A DNA stretch of 64,000 bases, from positions 24,304,001-24,368,000 of the forward strand of contig OX344764.1 of assembly GCA_947034895.1 (NCBI GenBank), written 5' to 3'. The notes below the pieces were generated by a model. That model made no database searches. It saw nothing but the letters and a program-made list of their open reading frames with translations, and was not told where the DNA came from. The position numbers and the translations under genes were made by a program. Shown piece by piece: positions 38,201 through 50,304 of the stretch. Source of the DNA: Rhytidiadelphus loreus. Taxonomy: Eukaryota; Streptophyta; Bryopsida; Hypnales; Hylocomiaceae. The stretch's first letter is position 1, and each line of letters opens with the position of its first letter.

Positions 38201-40024
38201 AGTACCTTTTGGCTCCAAATGGGCATTGAGATATACGCTTTCAACTTGACTTTGGTCGCCGCTCTTGTCGTTGATGTTCTCCTGAACTTTTGTGTTCACT
38301 GAATTTGCAGAATTGTTAAATTTTGGGATACAAGAAATCTCAAGGTGCCTGTTGTTCAAACTCCTCAGCAGAAAGACCCGTCTGAAGGGGTGAGTATTCG
38401 CTAATCCAATACAGCATTATGGCCACTGTGTGCAATGCTCGGCTACCTTCTGCAATTCTTATGTATGATCAATGAATCCACTTTAGCATGTGAAATGAGT
38501 TGCTGTGTCTCATTGTGGGTCCGTGTGACTTGCTCCAGATGTCAACATCTCAAATGAGTGGTCGCGTACATGGCATCGCAAGTCTTTCTCAAGATCCCAC
38601 AAGTTCGCGTCTCATAGCCACGTGCACAGACAACAAGTACGCAAATGAATATCAGAAATAAAATCTGTTCATAGTATGATTCTCCCTGTAATTATGCACG
38701 ATTCCAATCAGTACTTTTGGACCACACTAGTAATTTTCATGTTTAATCTAGTGCTGGTTTCTAATCATCGTTGTTGCTCGCGATCAGAATCTACATGTAT
38801 GACGGTGCATTTCCTGATCGAGGCGTAATGTCGAGTTTCTCGGGCCATGTTGTAGGATCTTTCTATATCAAGGTATGGAATCAGTCCAACATGAAAATTT
38901 TCTATAACTTTATTTTTGTTTGTGATAGCTTAATGATATAATGTATATTCTTCTGCTCGAACTCGTAGGAATTATCTAGTCTAACCTGGCACACCGGTTT
39001 CTGAGATTTACCAGGCAGCATTCAGTCCCGATGGTGCTCATATCGTGAGTGGCTCCTCAGACAACAACGTGTATGTATGGCAGGTGAGACCTCCACACAG
39101 CCTGTGTTGATTCTTTATAATTGTCCTTTCCTCGGATTCTAATCTCATATTACTCGCCTTTATATCTTATATTAATCTGACTTGTTCGTCGCTATACGCT
39201 GTGTAGAATGTTTTAATGTTTATCAGCGAATCAAGAAACAACTAGCCTAATATGCTTTAATGTGTCAGGTGGACCATCCTTCTGCTGCACCGGTCGTTTT
39301 GGAAGGTCATAGAGGAGAAGTTACTTCCGTGGACTGGTGATCATCATTCCCATCAGTATTCATTGAATACAAATCAAGCTTTTAGCTTCACCCAATTAAA
39401 TTCCTTTTCATATGGTGACGCTTGTATTATTTAGGTTTAAAATATGGCTAACATGCTTATCAATGCTTGTCTATGCAGGTGCTCATCAAGTTATTGCAAA
39501 ATCGGAACGAGCTCTGATGATTGCACTGTAAGCCTCTTCTTAAAAGTGGCATGCTTCTCTGACTACAACCTCATACAAGCTTAGTGCGCCAATATGTTAG
39601 CTTGTATTGCATTGCTACTATAATAGATTTGAATTTTGATTTTTGAATTATCTCAGGGCAAACTAACTCACATACCCGGTGCATCTGATTACAGGTCCGT
39701 GTTTGGAGCTTGAAGGAGCATCAGTTCACGCCCAAACAGTTGCCGCCTCTGGTCTGCCAGCGGCGCCGTCGTATTACTGCTCAGCTACCTTCATCTCCCT
39801 CTAAAGCGAACTTAAATATTATCCCCGAAACACCCCCGTGCAAATTGTTCAACTCTCACGCGAGTACTCCAACTTCAGTCCTTGACGGTCTTTCGGAACT
39901 AGACCCAAATCTGGCTCATGGATCTGACCCTGGAGGCAAGAGGAATATCCGTCTTGCGTTGAGCCCTGCTCTTGAAGGTAGAAAGCGGCCTCGCACTATC
40001 CTGGATTATTTCAGCACACCATAG
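35215..40024 (+). CDS. CDT2: CDT2/DTL-like WD40 substrate receptor of CUL4-DDB1
   Basis: Sixteen exons join in frame into 499 residues: 35215-35284, 35505-35623, 36294-36402, 36556-36620, 36923-36961, 37099-37195, 37536-37617, 37802-37865, 38121-38197, 38311-38389, 38539-38636, 38788-38872, 39015-39083, 39269-39336, 39479-39527 and 39695-40024. Seven or so WD repeats span about 60-395. CDT2-typical text includes LLAVADEEGYVSIYNT, WVAHSNAIFDVCWI, GDQTIRLWDVES and HSVTAVLYQ. Two WDxR (DDB1-binding) motifs are WDLR at 181-184 and WDTR at 246-249. The C-terminal 105 residues are basic and Ser/Pro-rich with several SP/TP sites and end RTILDYFSTP, a near PIP box. CRL4-CDT2 ubiquitinates PCNA-bound proteins such as CDT1 in S phase, limiting re-replication. 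The start is the only suitable upstream ATG; no lesions. Confidence 0.93.
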
Positions 40025-41735
40025 TCGAGGTAAGGGAAAATCGTAGATAGTTTTGTACAACACAGCATAGACAGTGATCATTTTTTGGAGGCATAAGTAT
40101 TCTTGCCCACTACTTCCAGCTTATTAGACAGAATTGCCCCGATTGTGTACATAACAGAGGCTACTATGCATTTTTTAGTCAGTAAATGACATTTTGAAAC
40201 AGCAGCAAACCAATCTTTATTGAAATATCTGGTGTTGTTTTGGTCTACAGTGTTACACTCGTTACAACATGACACCAGTGCAGTGTGAACTATCATGCAT
40301 TGGTTGTATTACACTGGTATCCCATGGAACGGTGTTTGGTGGCCCGTGACGAACACCATTCCATGCAGTGAATGCATGGTCTTGAAGCTAGCAATTAATT
40401 TAATGCAGTATTTTGCAAAATACATTTTTCTCTGATTGGACTGAACCTAAGAAAAAGCCTCCATTTTGAAGTTTAGGCATGTTGAACCTGCAATTGGTGG
40501 AGATTTTCGCTTAAAATTTTTGAACAAGTTAACTGAAGAATCCTATGGTTGGATTTGTTAAATAATAAATTATTGAAAACTAATCTCTTGTTTGGGTATT
40601 CCGAAGCAGGATATGGACTCTCAACATGAAAGAACTTTAGGGTTTAAAGCTGAAAATGTGGAGAGTGCCTAGACCTCTACAATTTGAGGTTCAATTAAGC
40701 AATTAAGGTTGTTTCCATGCTGTGGAATCCCACCAATGTGACGAACAGCATATGCGAAGTGGGACTGTCACTCACATGTACAGTATAGGGAAGCTCAAAA
40801 ACCGTTCCGGAAATATATGCTACAAGTTTTGGGAAACTAATTCTGCAAGAAAATATATATGTCGAGAAATTATGCAAGTGAGATGGTTTTGTGGAGACAG
40901 AGACCCACCTTGATGGTTTCTATTTGCTTAAGATTAAGCAATCCTCTCTGGATATCTGCGGCATCTCGGGAGCGAAATTCGAGGGTCATGCGGCAGACTA
41001 CTGGACTAGCTTTGACAAACCCTCCGTTTACTGTTTAAGCCCGGAGAGAACTTGAAGGGTCTACAACGAAGCTGAAGTTACCATCAGCCCTTTGCTTGCT
41101 TGGAGGTGAGGTACCTTCAGTTTGCAACGCCAGCGTCACCGTCTCTTGCAACATCGAGCCTGCATACGGTATGCATTGCCCTTCTTCGTCTTCGTCTTTC
41201 AACCATTTTCTGCTTCAACCTCGTTCTTTGTGAACTCAATTTCGTTCTGTTTTGTGATGCACTCATCTGACTTCTGAGTAGGAAAGTAGGATGTACTTGG
41301 AGTGTGTTGCTGGATGCCCCCTTTGCTATGAATCTAAGGTATGGTTATTAATTGCATTGCTGGGCTTCTGTTCCAAACCTTGCTGCTCTGTGTTGTTGGG
41401 AGCATTGGAAGCTGGCCGCCTCCATCGACGCTATTGTATGCGACCTTGAAGCTCGTATACCCTTCTAAGTACACCAAGTATTGCAATTACCTTTGTGTCA
41501 GACAAAATCATAAATTTGTGTATAAAGCAAGGGTGAGAGCAGAAATATGTTCTAGGTAGCAAAATTCTCAAAACACACTCAGATGTTACTTTCATGTATG
41601 TAGATATTTGTGTAGTAGAAAGCAATTTCCGTGTGAGTAAACTATGGTAAGATATGATGTATGTTGCACAAAAGGGGGCTCTCTATCTTGGCAGAAATGA
41701 AATTAAGTTTCCTTAGTCAGTAAGATCACTTTTAA
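40025..41735. other. CDT2 3' flank and unassigned DNA
   Basis: CDT2 3' UTR is followed by AT-rich sequence. A 14 bp inverted pair with one mismatch (CATGGAACGGTGTT at 40323-40336, AACACCATTCCATG at 40352-40365) could form a hairpin. A G+C-richer patch at about 40930-41300 has no usable open frame and might be the 5' end of a non-coding transcript; I cannot support more. Confidence 0.45.
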
Positions 41736-41961
41736 CCCTCAAGTGCTCCGACGTCCATATCCTAGATGATGAATAGAGGGCTTTGAGGTGTTGTTTTGTC
41801 CACCGAACTTTTCATTCATCCAATGTAACAATTGAATTTTGAAAAGACAACCTTCCTTAATGATCAATTTCATGAAATTACAGTAAATAATATTTTTGTA
41901 TAGTAGAAAGATATAAGCAAAAATGTGCTAAAATTAGAAAAAGGATCAAGGCCTTAAGGGG
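41736..41961. mobile_element. Short TTAA-type MITE, 226 bp
   Basis: It begins CCCTCAAGTGC after TTAA (41732-41735) and ends CCTTAAGGGG before TTAC. The interior is non-coding. Its right part (ATATAAGCAAAAATGTGCTAAAAT) matches the decayed right end at about 10155-10203. Confidence 0.65.
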
Positions 41962-43110
41962 TTACGAAATATCATAGTGAATAATTGTATCTTATCTCCT
42001 TCAGCTTATCTTTATCATTGACTCTCTTGTAGAGCATTCTTTCTTCCATGCATAATTTTTTTTTCTAGATTTGCACTTGTCCCATTGTAGGGTCCAAGTG
42101 GCTAATGCTTAGAAACTAAAGAATAGTTGTGGGCTTTCAAAGATCACCAACAAGCTTTCAAACTCACACTAAACTCAACTCCATGCGATCCATTTGTTGG
42201 AGTTTGTAGTGGTAGAAATCATCATGTTGGGTCACAACAACATTCAATCTTGTATAGAATTGAATGCAACTTGCTTTGAGCTGTAGGCCAAGCTTGTAGT
42301 TTAGGTGATTTTGTAACCCCCATTGATAGGCTAAACGTTTGCATTGGACTTGTGTGATGTGGGATAAGGTGAAAACACCCAAATCCTAACAAGTAGACTT
42401 CTATTGAAAGTGTCCACTGAAGTACAATTAAATTATTCCCATACTTAATCCCTAAAGGATTGGGGTGAGCGTAGCTCTTATTTTCTTGACTAGCTCTTGT
42501 AACAAGCATAATCACTCATTTGTGTAGAATAATTTTGATGATTGCCATGGTTGAAATAAAAGAAGACTTCTTTAGCTTTCCTATGAAAAAATGATTGATG
42601 AAATTGCACAATTTTTGAGAAAATGCCACTACTGACAAGATTGATGGAAGATGTTTGGTTAGGCAGTACTTTGTACATATGCTAAAATTTAAATGTTGAA
42701 ATTAGAATGCTCAAAAGTGTTCCAAAAACTTTGATTTTTTTTCCACATAAACAATTCATCATGTGTAATTTTTTTCAAATATTAATCATTTCAAGATGTG
42801 GAAAAAAAAATATGAAGGTTTGAAGTGTGGTCTAAGGCACCTTTTCCATTCTCCAAAAATTCACCAAAAATTGCACCATCAATCATTTCTAGATTGTATT
42901 GCATCAATGGATTTAATAGAAAAAATTGGCTAGGGTCTCTTTGTTGTTCATGGACTATTTGTGAGGTTTACATTTTTAATTTTCTACAAATGTTGTGGTA
43001 GAAGCCACTTAGTGGCATAATGGTCTTTTAGAGGTTAAGTGCAATTGGTTGACGATTGATTATCTAGATTTCAGTATTGTGACCAAGCTATGTGAAAATT
43101 CATAGTTTTA
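41962..43110. other. AT-rich intergenic DNA, nothing recognised
   Basis: No exon chain, domain or terminal repeat could be supported. The longest frames (under 100 codons, minus strand) overlap each other and lack family resemblance. Confidence 0.5.
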
Positions 43111-43327
43111 CTTCTTCCATCCCAAAATGATCTTCCGATTCAGAACAAGATGTTTATGATATTTGCTGAAAATAACATTATTTCAACGTGTTTTGAGTTG
43201 TAACTAGAGTTTAATGCACTCCTATTGTCTAAAAACTTTAAATTGTGGAACCCTTTTCAATGTTTAGTATTAAACTAATTGCAATAAAATTAAGGAAAAC
43301 CAAAAGATCATTTTGGGATGGAGGGAC
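43111..43327. mobile_element. Stowaway-like MITE (Tc1/mariner), 217 bp
   Basis: The left end CTTCTTCCATCCCAAAATGA and the right end, inverse GTCCCTCCATCCCAAAATGA, form inverted repeats of about 24 bp with three mismatches. TA flanks both ends (43109-43110 and 43328-43329). CTCCCTCC-type ends with a TA duplication are the Stowaway hallmark. Confidence 0.85.
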
Positions 43328-43565
43328 TACATGTCTTATCCAAAAATTCTATTCTTTTAAAAAAAATTCATGATTAGTTTCAATTGCTAATACTACAAAA
43401 ATATTTTTTTTCTAGAAAAAAGTGCCTTCTTCTATCAATGTTGAATTACTTACTCATATAATTTTGATAGTTTTGGGTGTTTTCACCTTGTGGGCATGTG
43501 ATTGAGAACTCCATATTAAGTCCATGTACATTCAATTGTCATATTTTGCATGCATTTTAGACTTT
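43328..43565. other. AT-rich spacer, nothing recognised
   Basis: Short AT-rich spacer between two MITEs with no feature of its own. Confidence 0.5.
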
Positions 43566-43812
43566 ATGGTCAATTTCGTTAAAATGGCAGTATTTTGCAT
43601 GCCATTTTAATGGAATATCTTCTACAAATGGAGAATAAGTGTGCCACGATAGGGTCATACATGTGCCAATTTTATGCCTAGCACATTCAAATCACTCCTA
43701 GTTCACGCATTTCCACTCCCCTTGGACAATCTTTCCATTGTTTTTATTTTTTCAGTGGTTTCATTTTGTGCCATTTTAATGGAATACCACCATTTTAACA
43801 AAATTGACCATC
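43566..43812. mobile_element. Mutator-like MITE, 247 bp
   Basis: Inverted ends: left ATGGTCAATTTCGTTAAAAT, right (reverse complement) GATGGTCAATTTTGTTAAAA; a second inner pair is CCATTTTAATGGA on both sides. Flanking direct repeat TTTAGACTTT occurs at 43556-43565 and 43813-43822. A 9-10 bp duplication suggests a Mutator-type origin. Confidence 0.8.
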
Positions 43813-44825
43813 TTTAGACTTTTGTATTCAAGTTATGTGGTTTGTAATTTCTTCTCTTGCATATGCAAAAACTTAACTCCCTCACAAACATAAATAAATA
43901 TATGTAGCAAATTCTTGCTCACACAAATGCCCCTAATGTATTTAGTGAGGCTCATTTTCAAGAGTTTTCAACACTAAAAAATCAAGATTTGCAATGGACA
44001 ACCTTGCACAAAATCCTGAATAGAAAAATCATAATCATTCATTTCAAACTTGAATTTTTGATGCTAAAGTACTAGAAATAGTAATTTTGTAAGGTTTTAT
44101 TTAACTTTAAAGTATTATTGACACCAAAATTTGTTTCCTCAGACATTTTGGGATTAAATAGTAGTTTCTTCTAAATTACCATAACTGACTTGTAGCTCTT
44201 CTTTTGTATCCTAAAAACAAAATTCCTACACTAAACTATTGCAAAATGGACCTTAAGAAATATGATGTGTGGCCAAAATTTTGTCCGTCCCACACTTGGG
44301 GCGAATGGAGATAAAACTCCCAAATGAATTTGAGATTGTTGAGAAGCACCCAAAAGTCCATCATCCATATGAACTTTGGATAAGGGCCATCATTACTATG
44401 TGTGGGTGATGTTTTATTCAAATAACTTGTCATTCATCCAAAGTAGAACTTGAATCTTCATTTTATGAATATTTTAATGCAATTGAGGTGAATAGTATTT
44501 GTGTACAATAATGTAAGCCAAACTATACTAAAAAAAATATGGAAAATTAAAAAAAAAAATTGGGGCATTCAAGAGTCTAATTTCAAATTGTTATGCCTTT
44601 CAATCATTTATTTTAGGGAATATATAGACATGTTTAATAATATTTTGTTGTACAATCAATTGTTCGTTTATTCTACTTGATACTAATGTGATGTAGGATT
44701 ACCTTGTATACTTCTAAGAAATTTCAAGATGGTCATGTATTCTTACTATTTGTATTGTGTCATATTTGAGGGTGATAAGGTTTAGATCATACCATGACAT
44801 CCAAATGAAAGTTGTTAACTATTAA
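43813..44825. other. AT-rich DNA, nothing recognised
   Basis: No coding sequence or terminal repeats. Sequence near 44470-44560 weakly resembles the right part of the short TTAA-type MITE at 41736. Confidence 0.45.
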
Positions 44826-45758
44826 CCCCTTAAGTTTCTTAACTATGTTTTCACCAAAAACACTCCAAAACTGCCATTTCTAGTACAAGTACCAAATTTT
44901 TTTTAAAAACATTTTTGAACACATATGACTATAGGTTCTTGTAGTAATTTGGTTTGAGAAAATGTGAAAAAAAATTCAGAAATTTCTATAGCGTGGATTG
45001 CAAGATATTAGCGTTTAAAGTGACAATTTTTTTTTTTGGCCTTGTGAAAAATTGGGCAACTGCACTTCACAAGGTCACATTTGTATGAAAAAATGTCCAT
45101 ATTGGCGGTGCTTCTCTGGATTCATTCTCCAAGGCAAGTTGGCTACATGCTCAAAAAAAGTCAGGTAATTTGGAATTGTACAACATATAGGAAAAAAATA
45201 GTAATAAGTAGAAAGAAGTAAAAAATGATACAAAATACTAAATTGTTGAGAATTTAGTTATGGAATTGACAAATGACAATCCCAATTATGTTTTTAATGT
45301 TGTAATAAAAAATCTATACCTTATATTTTTATATTTTTCCAAAAATATTGGAAATTAAATTAAATAAAAGACTTCAAAGTTTATTTTAGAGTACTAATAC
45401 CATAACTGCTTGTAAAGTAAAACTCCTCATAACTTTCATCTCATTAATCAAAATGAAATGATTCAAAGTTTTCAAAGTATATATAAATCTAGAAAACCAA
45501 TTAAAAAAATGATTTCTTAGAAAAGTGATTTTTTAAGAATTTTTTTGAGCTGCCTAGGTTGCCCATAGTTCAAAGAAAATTACATATTTATGCATTAATT
45601 TTTTAACCATGTAGTCAAAAGTTATAAAAATTTGGGCCTAAAAGCTATTTCTCTGTTACATGTTGTGTGAAAATCTCAAATAAAAAAATAAATATTTCAT
45701 TCGTAGCTGCCCAAAATCGCTATGTTGCCAAAAGAAAAGTAATTTGGTTGTTTAGGGG
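44826..45758. mobile_element. TTAA-flanked element, 0.92 kb family (copy 2)
   Basis: 933 bp, starting CCCCTTAAGTTTC after TTAA (44822-44825) and ending TTGTTTAGGGG before TTAA (45759-45762). Its interior is colinear with the copy at 24375: ACTCCAAAACTGCCATTTCT, CTGCACTTCACAAGGTCACA and CTCATAACTTTCATCTCATT occur in order. No coding capacity. Confidence 0.8.
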
Positions 45759-45959
45759 TTAAATCCTCAATCCAATGTTGTATCTCTTAACATATTTTTG
45801 TTTGTATATCATGTTTTTGTTTACAAATTTAATCTAGGAGTGAATTGAAACATTCTAAATATGATTTCCTATATATCTTCAAAGGTTAAACCATATAATC
45901 AACACAATTTTGGTATATAGTAGTCGGATTGATGTGATTTGAAACAAAGGTCATCACAA

Positions 45960-46200
45960 CGTACAAATAGACCAACATTTGGGGTATTTTTTAGTTTTAT
46001 TAGCTATTTTTCTTCAATTCCCATATTAAACCAATCTTTCAAGTACCAAATCCATTATTTTCACTATTTTTTTTACTCTAAATACAAATTTTATAGATTT
46101 TTTCACCATTTTATATTTTTGATGTTTTCAAATAGCAATTGATTTTTTCCCCCAATTCCATTGCTTAACAATGAACTAACCGGTAATTCTCCATGAACAT
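45960..46200. repeat. Inverted relative of the 22846 tandem repeat
   Basis: Reading the opposite strand, GAATTACCGGTTAGTTCATT followed by AATCTATAAAATTTGTATTT matches the units at 22846-23545. The intervening part is diverged. Confidence 0.6.
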
Positions 46201-46499
46201 TGGATGGAATAAAGTAACTACACCTAATCTTGACTACTTTCTAAAATCCCATAGTTCAAATTCTCGCCTAAAATGTACTTCCATCAATTGTTCATGATAG
46301 GCTATAGTTGGTTGCCCTAAATCCTACTTTCATCACTTTGAAAACCTGTAGTTTATTCATACGGTGTCCAAAATATGCATTCTAGGAGAATCTAGAATCT
46401 CCTTTTGACCCCACAAAAAGAATTTAATATAATAATGAAATCTATGCCAAATTGCTTATTTTTGTGATTTTAGGTGTAAGGTAACAAGCTCTGAAATCA

Positions 46500-46760
46500 C
46501 AAAGGCTCTAAAACTGCCCACCTCCTCAAATGTATACCATGTGTATATGTTGCTTTTTCATAGTTTTCAACAATGTACAAACAATGTACATTTTAGGAGG
46601 TGGGCGGTTTTAGAGCCCTATGCCATTTCAACTTCAAAATTTTATAAGTAATTCCACAAAGCTCCAAAAAATATGAAACAACTTGGGTTAGATGCCAATT
46701 CCACTTGTCTTCCAAGGAAAATTTATTGAAAATTATTTCAAAAAACTTCGCCTCCCCCTA
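46500..46760 (-). repeat. Dispersed repeat E (copy 2, inverted) with 114 bp hairpin
   Basis: The core 46504-46617 is almost fully palindromic: GGCTCTAAAACTGCCCACCT opens it and the reverse complement of a GGGCTCTAAAACCGCCCACC-like arm closes it. The flanking sequence is the reverse complement of the blocks at 23650-23900 and 48060-48350. The hairpin alone could be a MITE carried inside a larger repeat. Confidence 0.75.
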
Positions 46761-46839
46761 AATTCAGTTTCAGCTCTTAGGTGGGCGATTTCTGGACCTG
46801 TTACCTTAGGTTACCTTAGATTGATAGAACATGAAGCAT

Positions 46840-47100
46840 GCATTCCATGTTGGTATCAGCCAGGGTGGGGTGGGGGCACGTGCCGAGTACCGAAGATACA
46901 AACAAAAAGGGTTAAGCATTCCAATCAAAATACGTACTTAATTGGGGCCATGATGGCGAGGACTCAAGGAGAGTTTACAGTGCACACGGGGAATCTGTTG
47001 CCATATCAAATGGACGACCAACTGGCTGGTCTGATAGTAACTTACTAACTAACTACCCCCCTCCCCAAGGAACATAAACATGTCACTCTGCTTCTGAGAA
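46840..47100. other. GC-richer island with tRNA-Met PBS-like word
   Basis: TGGTATCAG at 46851-46859 equals the start of the usual initiator-Met primer binding site of plant LTR retrotransposons, and three bases before it lies a possible LTR end (CCA). The next 200 bases are less AT-rich. No LTR pair or retroviral-type frame was found, so this is at most a remnant. Confidence 0.3.
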
Positions 47101-47529
47101 TTAGGCTTAATCGTAGATGGCTACACTAACAATGAAATTTTGTGGTATGGGGGTTGCCTATTAATAGTGTTATTTATCCTGTCATGTAACCCACTTTAAT
47201 TCTCATTTATTAGTTAACAATTAGTGTTTTGTCATGTTCGATACTAGTTTAGTGTGACGTGAATTATCTTAGTTCTAATTTAGTTTTTTTTTGTGAAGAT
47301 TTAATTGATAATTAGGGTTCATGTTTGACATTCAATTTTTGTAACATTGGCGATGTTATTGCCATTTGGTGTTGAAGTTCATAATTAGTGTTGCAAAGAA
47401 TACATTATATTATTATTATAGTGGAAAAAAGTTGTTGATATTGATTAGTTGAATGGCTTGGAGAAATTCTATAAGTCAAGTCAATATGTTGGTGGCCTTT
47501 TGGAGGTTGGTTCAGGCTTAGCTAAGGTA

Positions 47530-47955
47530 GGACTATCCATTCCCGACTAGAGATCCATATCCAACCCATAGGATGTATTGTAGTTATTTCCAACCAAGGT
47601 TGCAACAAATTTCCAACAACTACTTCGAACGTACTTTTTTCTCCTTTTCAAGGTTGGGATTGTAAGGTCGTGACACATGTCTCTAAATAGTGAGTAAGAA
47701 AGTAGGAAGTAATGAGTGGGAAAGTAGTTCTTGAATGATCGGAATTGAATGATTCTAGAATTAAACATGGATCTAGACCAACTTTTGACTTTCAAAATTT
47801 GTAGTAATTTCAATTGAAGCAATAAAATTACCAAAGTTTTGTCAATCCCCATCATTTCTATCATTACACCTCTAAATATATTTGATTTGCCTTGCACTAC
47901 TCCTAATCATGTCTAGAATTGCTTATTTGATTGGTTATGGAGGCATTCATTATAG
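47530..47955. repeat. Dispersed repeat B (copy 2)
   Basis: Direct copy of 19985-20400; both begin TCCCGACTAGAGA. The minus-strand open frame across it is not conserved between copies, so it is unlikely to be coding. Confidence 0.75.
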
Positions 47956-48059
47956 TTGAATGTTTGATCCCATGCTTGAGTTGTGCTACTAGACCACATG
48001 TGCATTAGTAGACTCAGATGACTAAGGTAGGAGGTCTATAAAGCGCCCATGTAAGAGTT

Positions 48060-48350
48060 TAATTTGAATTTGGGGAGGTGAAACTTCTTGAAATATTTTT
48101 TAGTAAATTTTCCTTCAAAGACAAATGGCATTGGCATTTAATCCAAGTTGTTTCAATTTTTTGGAGATTTGTGAAATAAGTTATGAATTTTTGAAGCTGA
48201 AATGCAATAGGCTCTAAAATTGCCCACTTCTTGAAATGTAAACTATTTGTACATTACCAATATGATGAAAAAACAACATCTACAAATAGTGTACATTTGA
48301 GGAGGTGGATGATTTTAGAGCCTCAGTGCTTTATGGACCTCCCTCCTACC
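48060..48350 (+). repeat. Dispersed repeat E (copy 3) with 113 bp hairpin
   Basis: The core 48210-48322 starts GGCTCTAAAATTGCCCAC and ends GATGATTTTAGAGCC. Its flanks match 23650-23900 directly and 46500-46760 in inverse. Confidence 0.75.
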
Positions 48351-48475
48351 TTGCAAACAAAATTCTACAGCTTAAATTTTTTGAATTTCTATTAAAAAGT
48401 GAAAGCACTGAGTGAAGAAATTTTTTAATCATATGCAAAGCAAATGAGGTCATAGCCTCAATTTTTCATTATTAT

Positions 48476-50304
48476 CCCCTAAAGTCCCAAGGCCATTTTT
48501 CTGGAAAAAAACCCACTCAAAACTGCCATTTCTATTGCATTTGTCCAAAAAAACAAAAAAAAATACTTTTTTTAGAACTGAACCATAGGATCTTAACCCC
48601 TTAAATACCAAGGCATTTTCTTGCTCCGAAACCACTGAAAACTGCCATTTCTGCCGCGATCACCCAAGAAACCAAAAAAAACTTTTATTTAGGATCTAAT
48701 CGTATGATCTTGTAATTAACTTGTCTTGTATAATGTGGTAAAAATTTCATGAAGTTTGACCGTACGGATTAGAAGATATTAGCATTTGAAGTTGGGAAAA
48801 GAAGTTTTTTTGAATGCTAGCCTGCAATTTCAGATGACTTTGACCACCATTTGTGGATTTTTTTGCACTACACACCATAAAGTTAAAAAAATTTATGTTG
48901 AATATTTGAGTTGAGAGTTGGGGATAAAAATTTCAGAATGTCAAAACTTGATTTTTATATATAAAGAAATTGTTAAGTAGAAGTAGGTCCAAAATTGAAC
49001 AAAACTCTAAATTGTTAATAGCTCTAAGATGGAATTGAAACATCATAATCCCAACAGTGAGACTCTTCTTGCAAGCAAACTTTATCCTACCAGAAAAAAA
49101 AAATTGAAAAAAACTAAGAATTGCATTCAGAAATGAATTCTAAATTTTTTTTTCTGAAGATGAGTAGATTGCCCAAAAAATGAGATTGTCCATAACTTTT
49201 TCATTATTAGTCCAAATAGAATGAATCTAAGCTTCAAATGTAGAAAAAAATATAATCTTTCAGAAAAACATTAAAAATTAAGAAAAATATTTTTTTGGTG
49301 TTTTTTTAGTTATGCCCGGCAAACTGCTTTTTAAACTTTAGGCGGCATAACTTTTGCTCCCGGGCACCAATTGGAAAAAAAATTGTATTTTTAGAAAGCT
49401 GATCTGATTTTCTATCTTCAATAAAAGTTTAAAAAAGTCAAGTCAAAATTTGAGGTCACATGAGCTTGCCCAAAATCCCCAAGTGTCCCCCGAAGGGACT
49501 TTGGTACTTTAGGGGTTAAACTTTACTTGTTTGAGATTATGTGGTAAAAAATTCATGAAGTTTGACCGTACAGATTGAGAGATATGAGCAGTCAAAGTTG
49601 AAAAAACAAGTTTTCTTGAACACTCGACAACAGTTTTAAATGACTTTGATCTCTATTTGCCAAAAAAATGTGCACTATGGAATTTGAATTAAAAATTTAT
49701 TGTGTTGAAGAATTGAGTTGGAAGTCTAGGAAAAAAAATTCAAAAAATAACAACTTGATTTTCATACTTCAAAAAATTGTCAAGTAGAAGTGGGTCCAAG
49801 ATTGAAAGAAAAACTAAATTATTAATAGCTCTTAGATGGGATTGAAATACAATAATCCCAACAATGAGATTGTTTTAGCAAGCAAATTTAACCTAATAAA
49901 AAAAAAAAAACTGAAAATTGCATTTTGAAATGAATCTTATAAGTTATTTTTTAAAAAGATGCTTAGATTGCCCAAAAAATAAGATTGTTCGTAACTTTCA
50001 CATCACTAATCAAAATGGAATGAATCAAAGCTTCAGATATAGACAAAAACATAATCTTTGAGGAAAAAAATTTATTTTGAATTTTTGCAATATTTTTTGT
50101 GCTACCCGCCGAGTTTTGTTCTAGGCTTTTTGTGGTATAACTTTTGCTTCCAAGCACCGATTGAAATAAAAATTATATTCCCACAAAGCTTATTAGCTTT
50201 TTTGTCTTGAAAAAAAGTTTCAAAAAATTAGGATAAAATTTCAACCCATAGGAACCTGCCCAAATTCCAAATTGTCCCCCGAGGGGACAATGGGACTTTA
50301 GGGG
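48476..50304. mobile_element. TTAA-type element, 0.92 kb family (copy 3), interrupted
   Basis: It starts CCCCTAAAGTCCCAAGG after TTAT (48472-48475) and ends GGGACTTTAGGGG before TTAT (50305-50308), so the flanking 4 bp duplication is TTAT, not TTAA. Another family member (48597-49515) is inserted inside; without it the element is about 906 bp. Its interior is colinear with the inner copy (ATGTGGTAAAAA, GAAGTTTGACCGTAC). Confidence 0.82.
48597..49515. mobile_element. TTAA-flanked element, 0.92 kb family (copy 4), nested
   Basis: 919 bp from CCCCTTAAATACCAAGG to TTGGTACTTTAGGGG with TTAA on each side (48593-48596 and 49516-49519). It lies inside copy 3, whose text breaks after CCATAGGATC and resumes with CTTTACTTGTTTGAG. 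No coding capacity. Confidence 0.85.

Noticed and set aside
46692..47048. 118-codon plus-strand frame
   Set aside because: It crosses the edge of dispersed repeat E, has no domain, and the frame is not kept in the other copies of the repeat.
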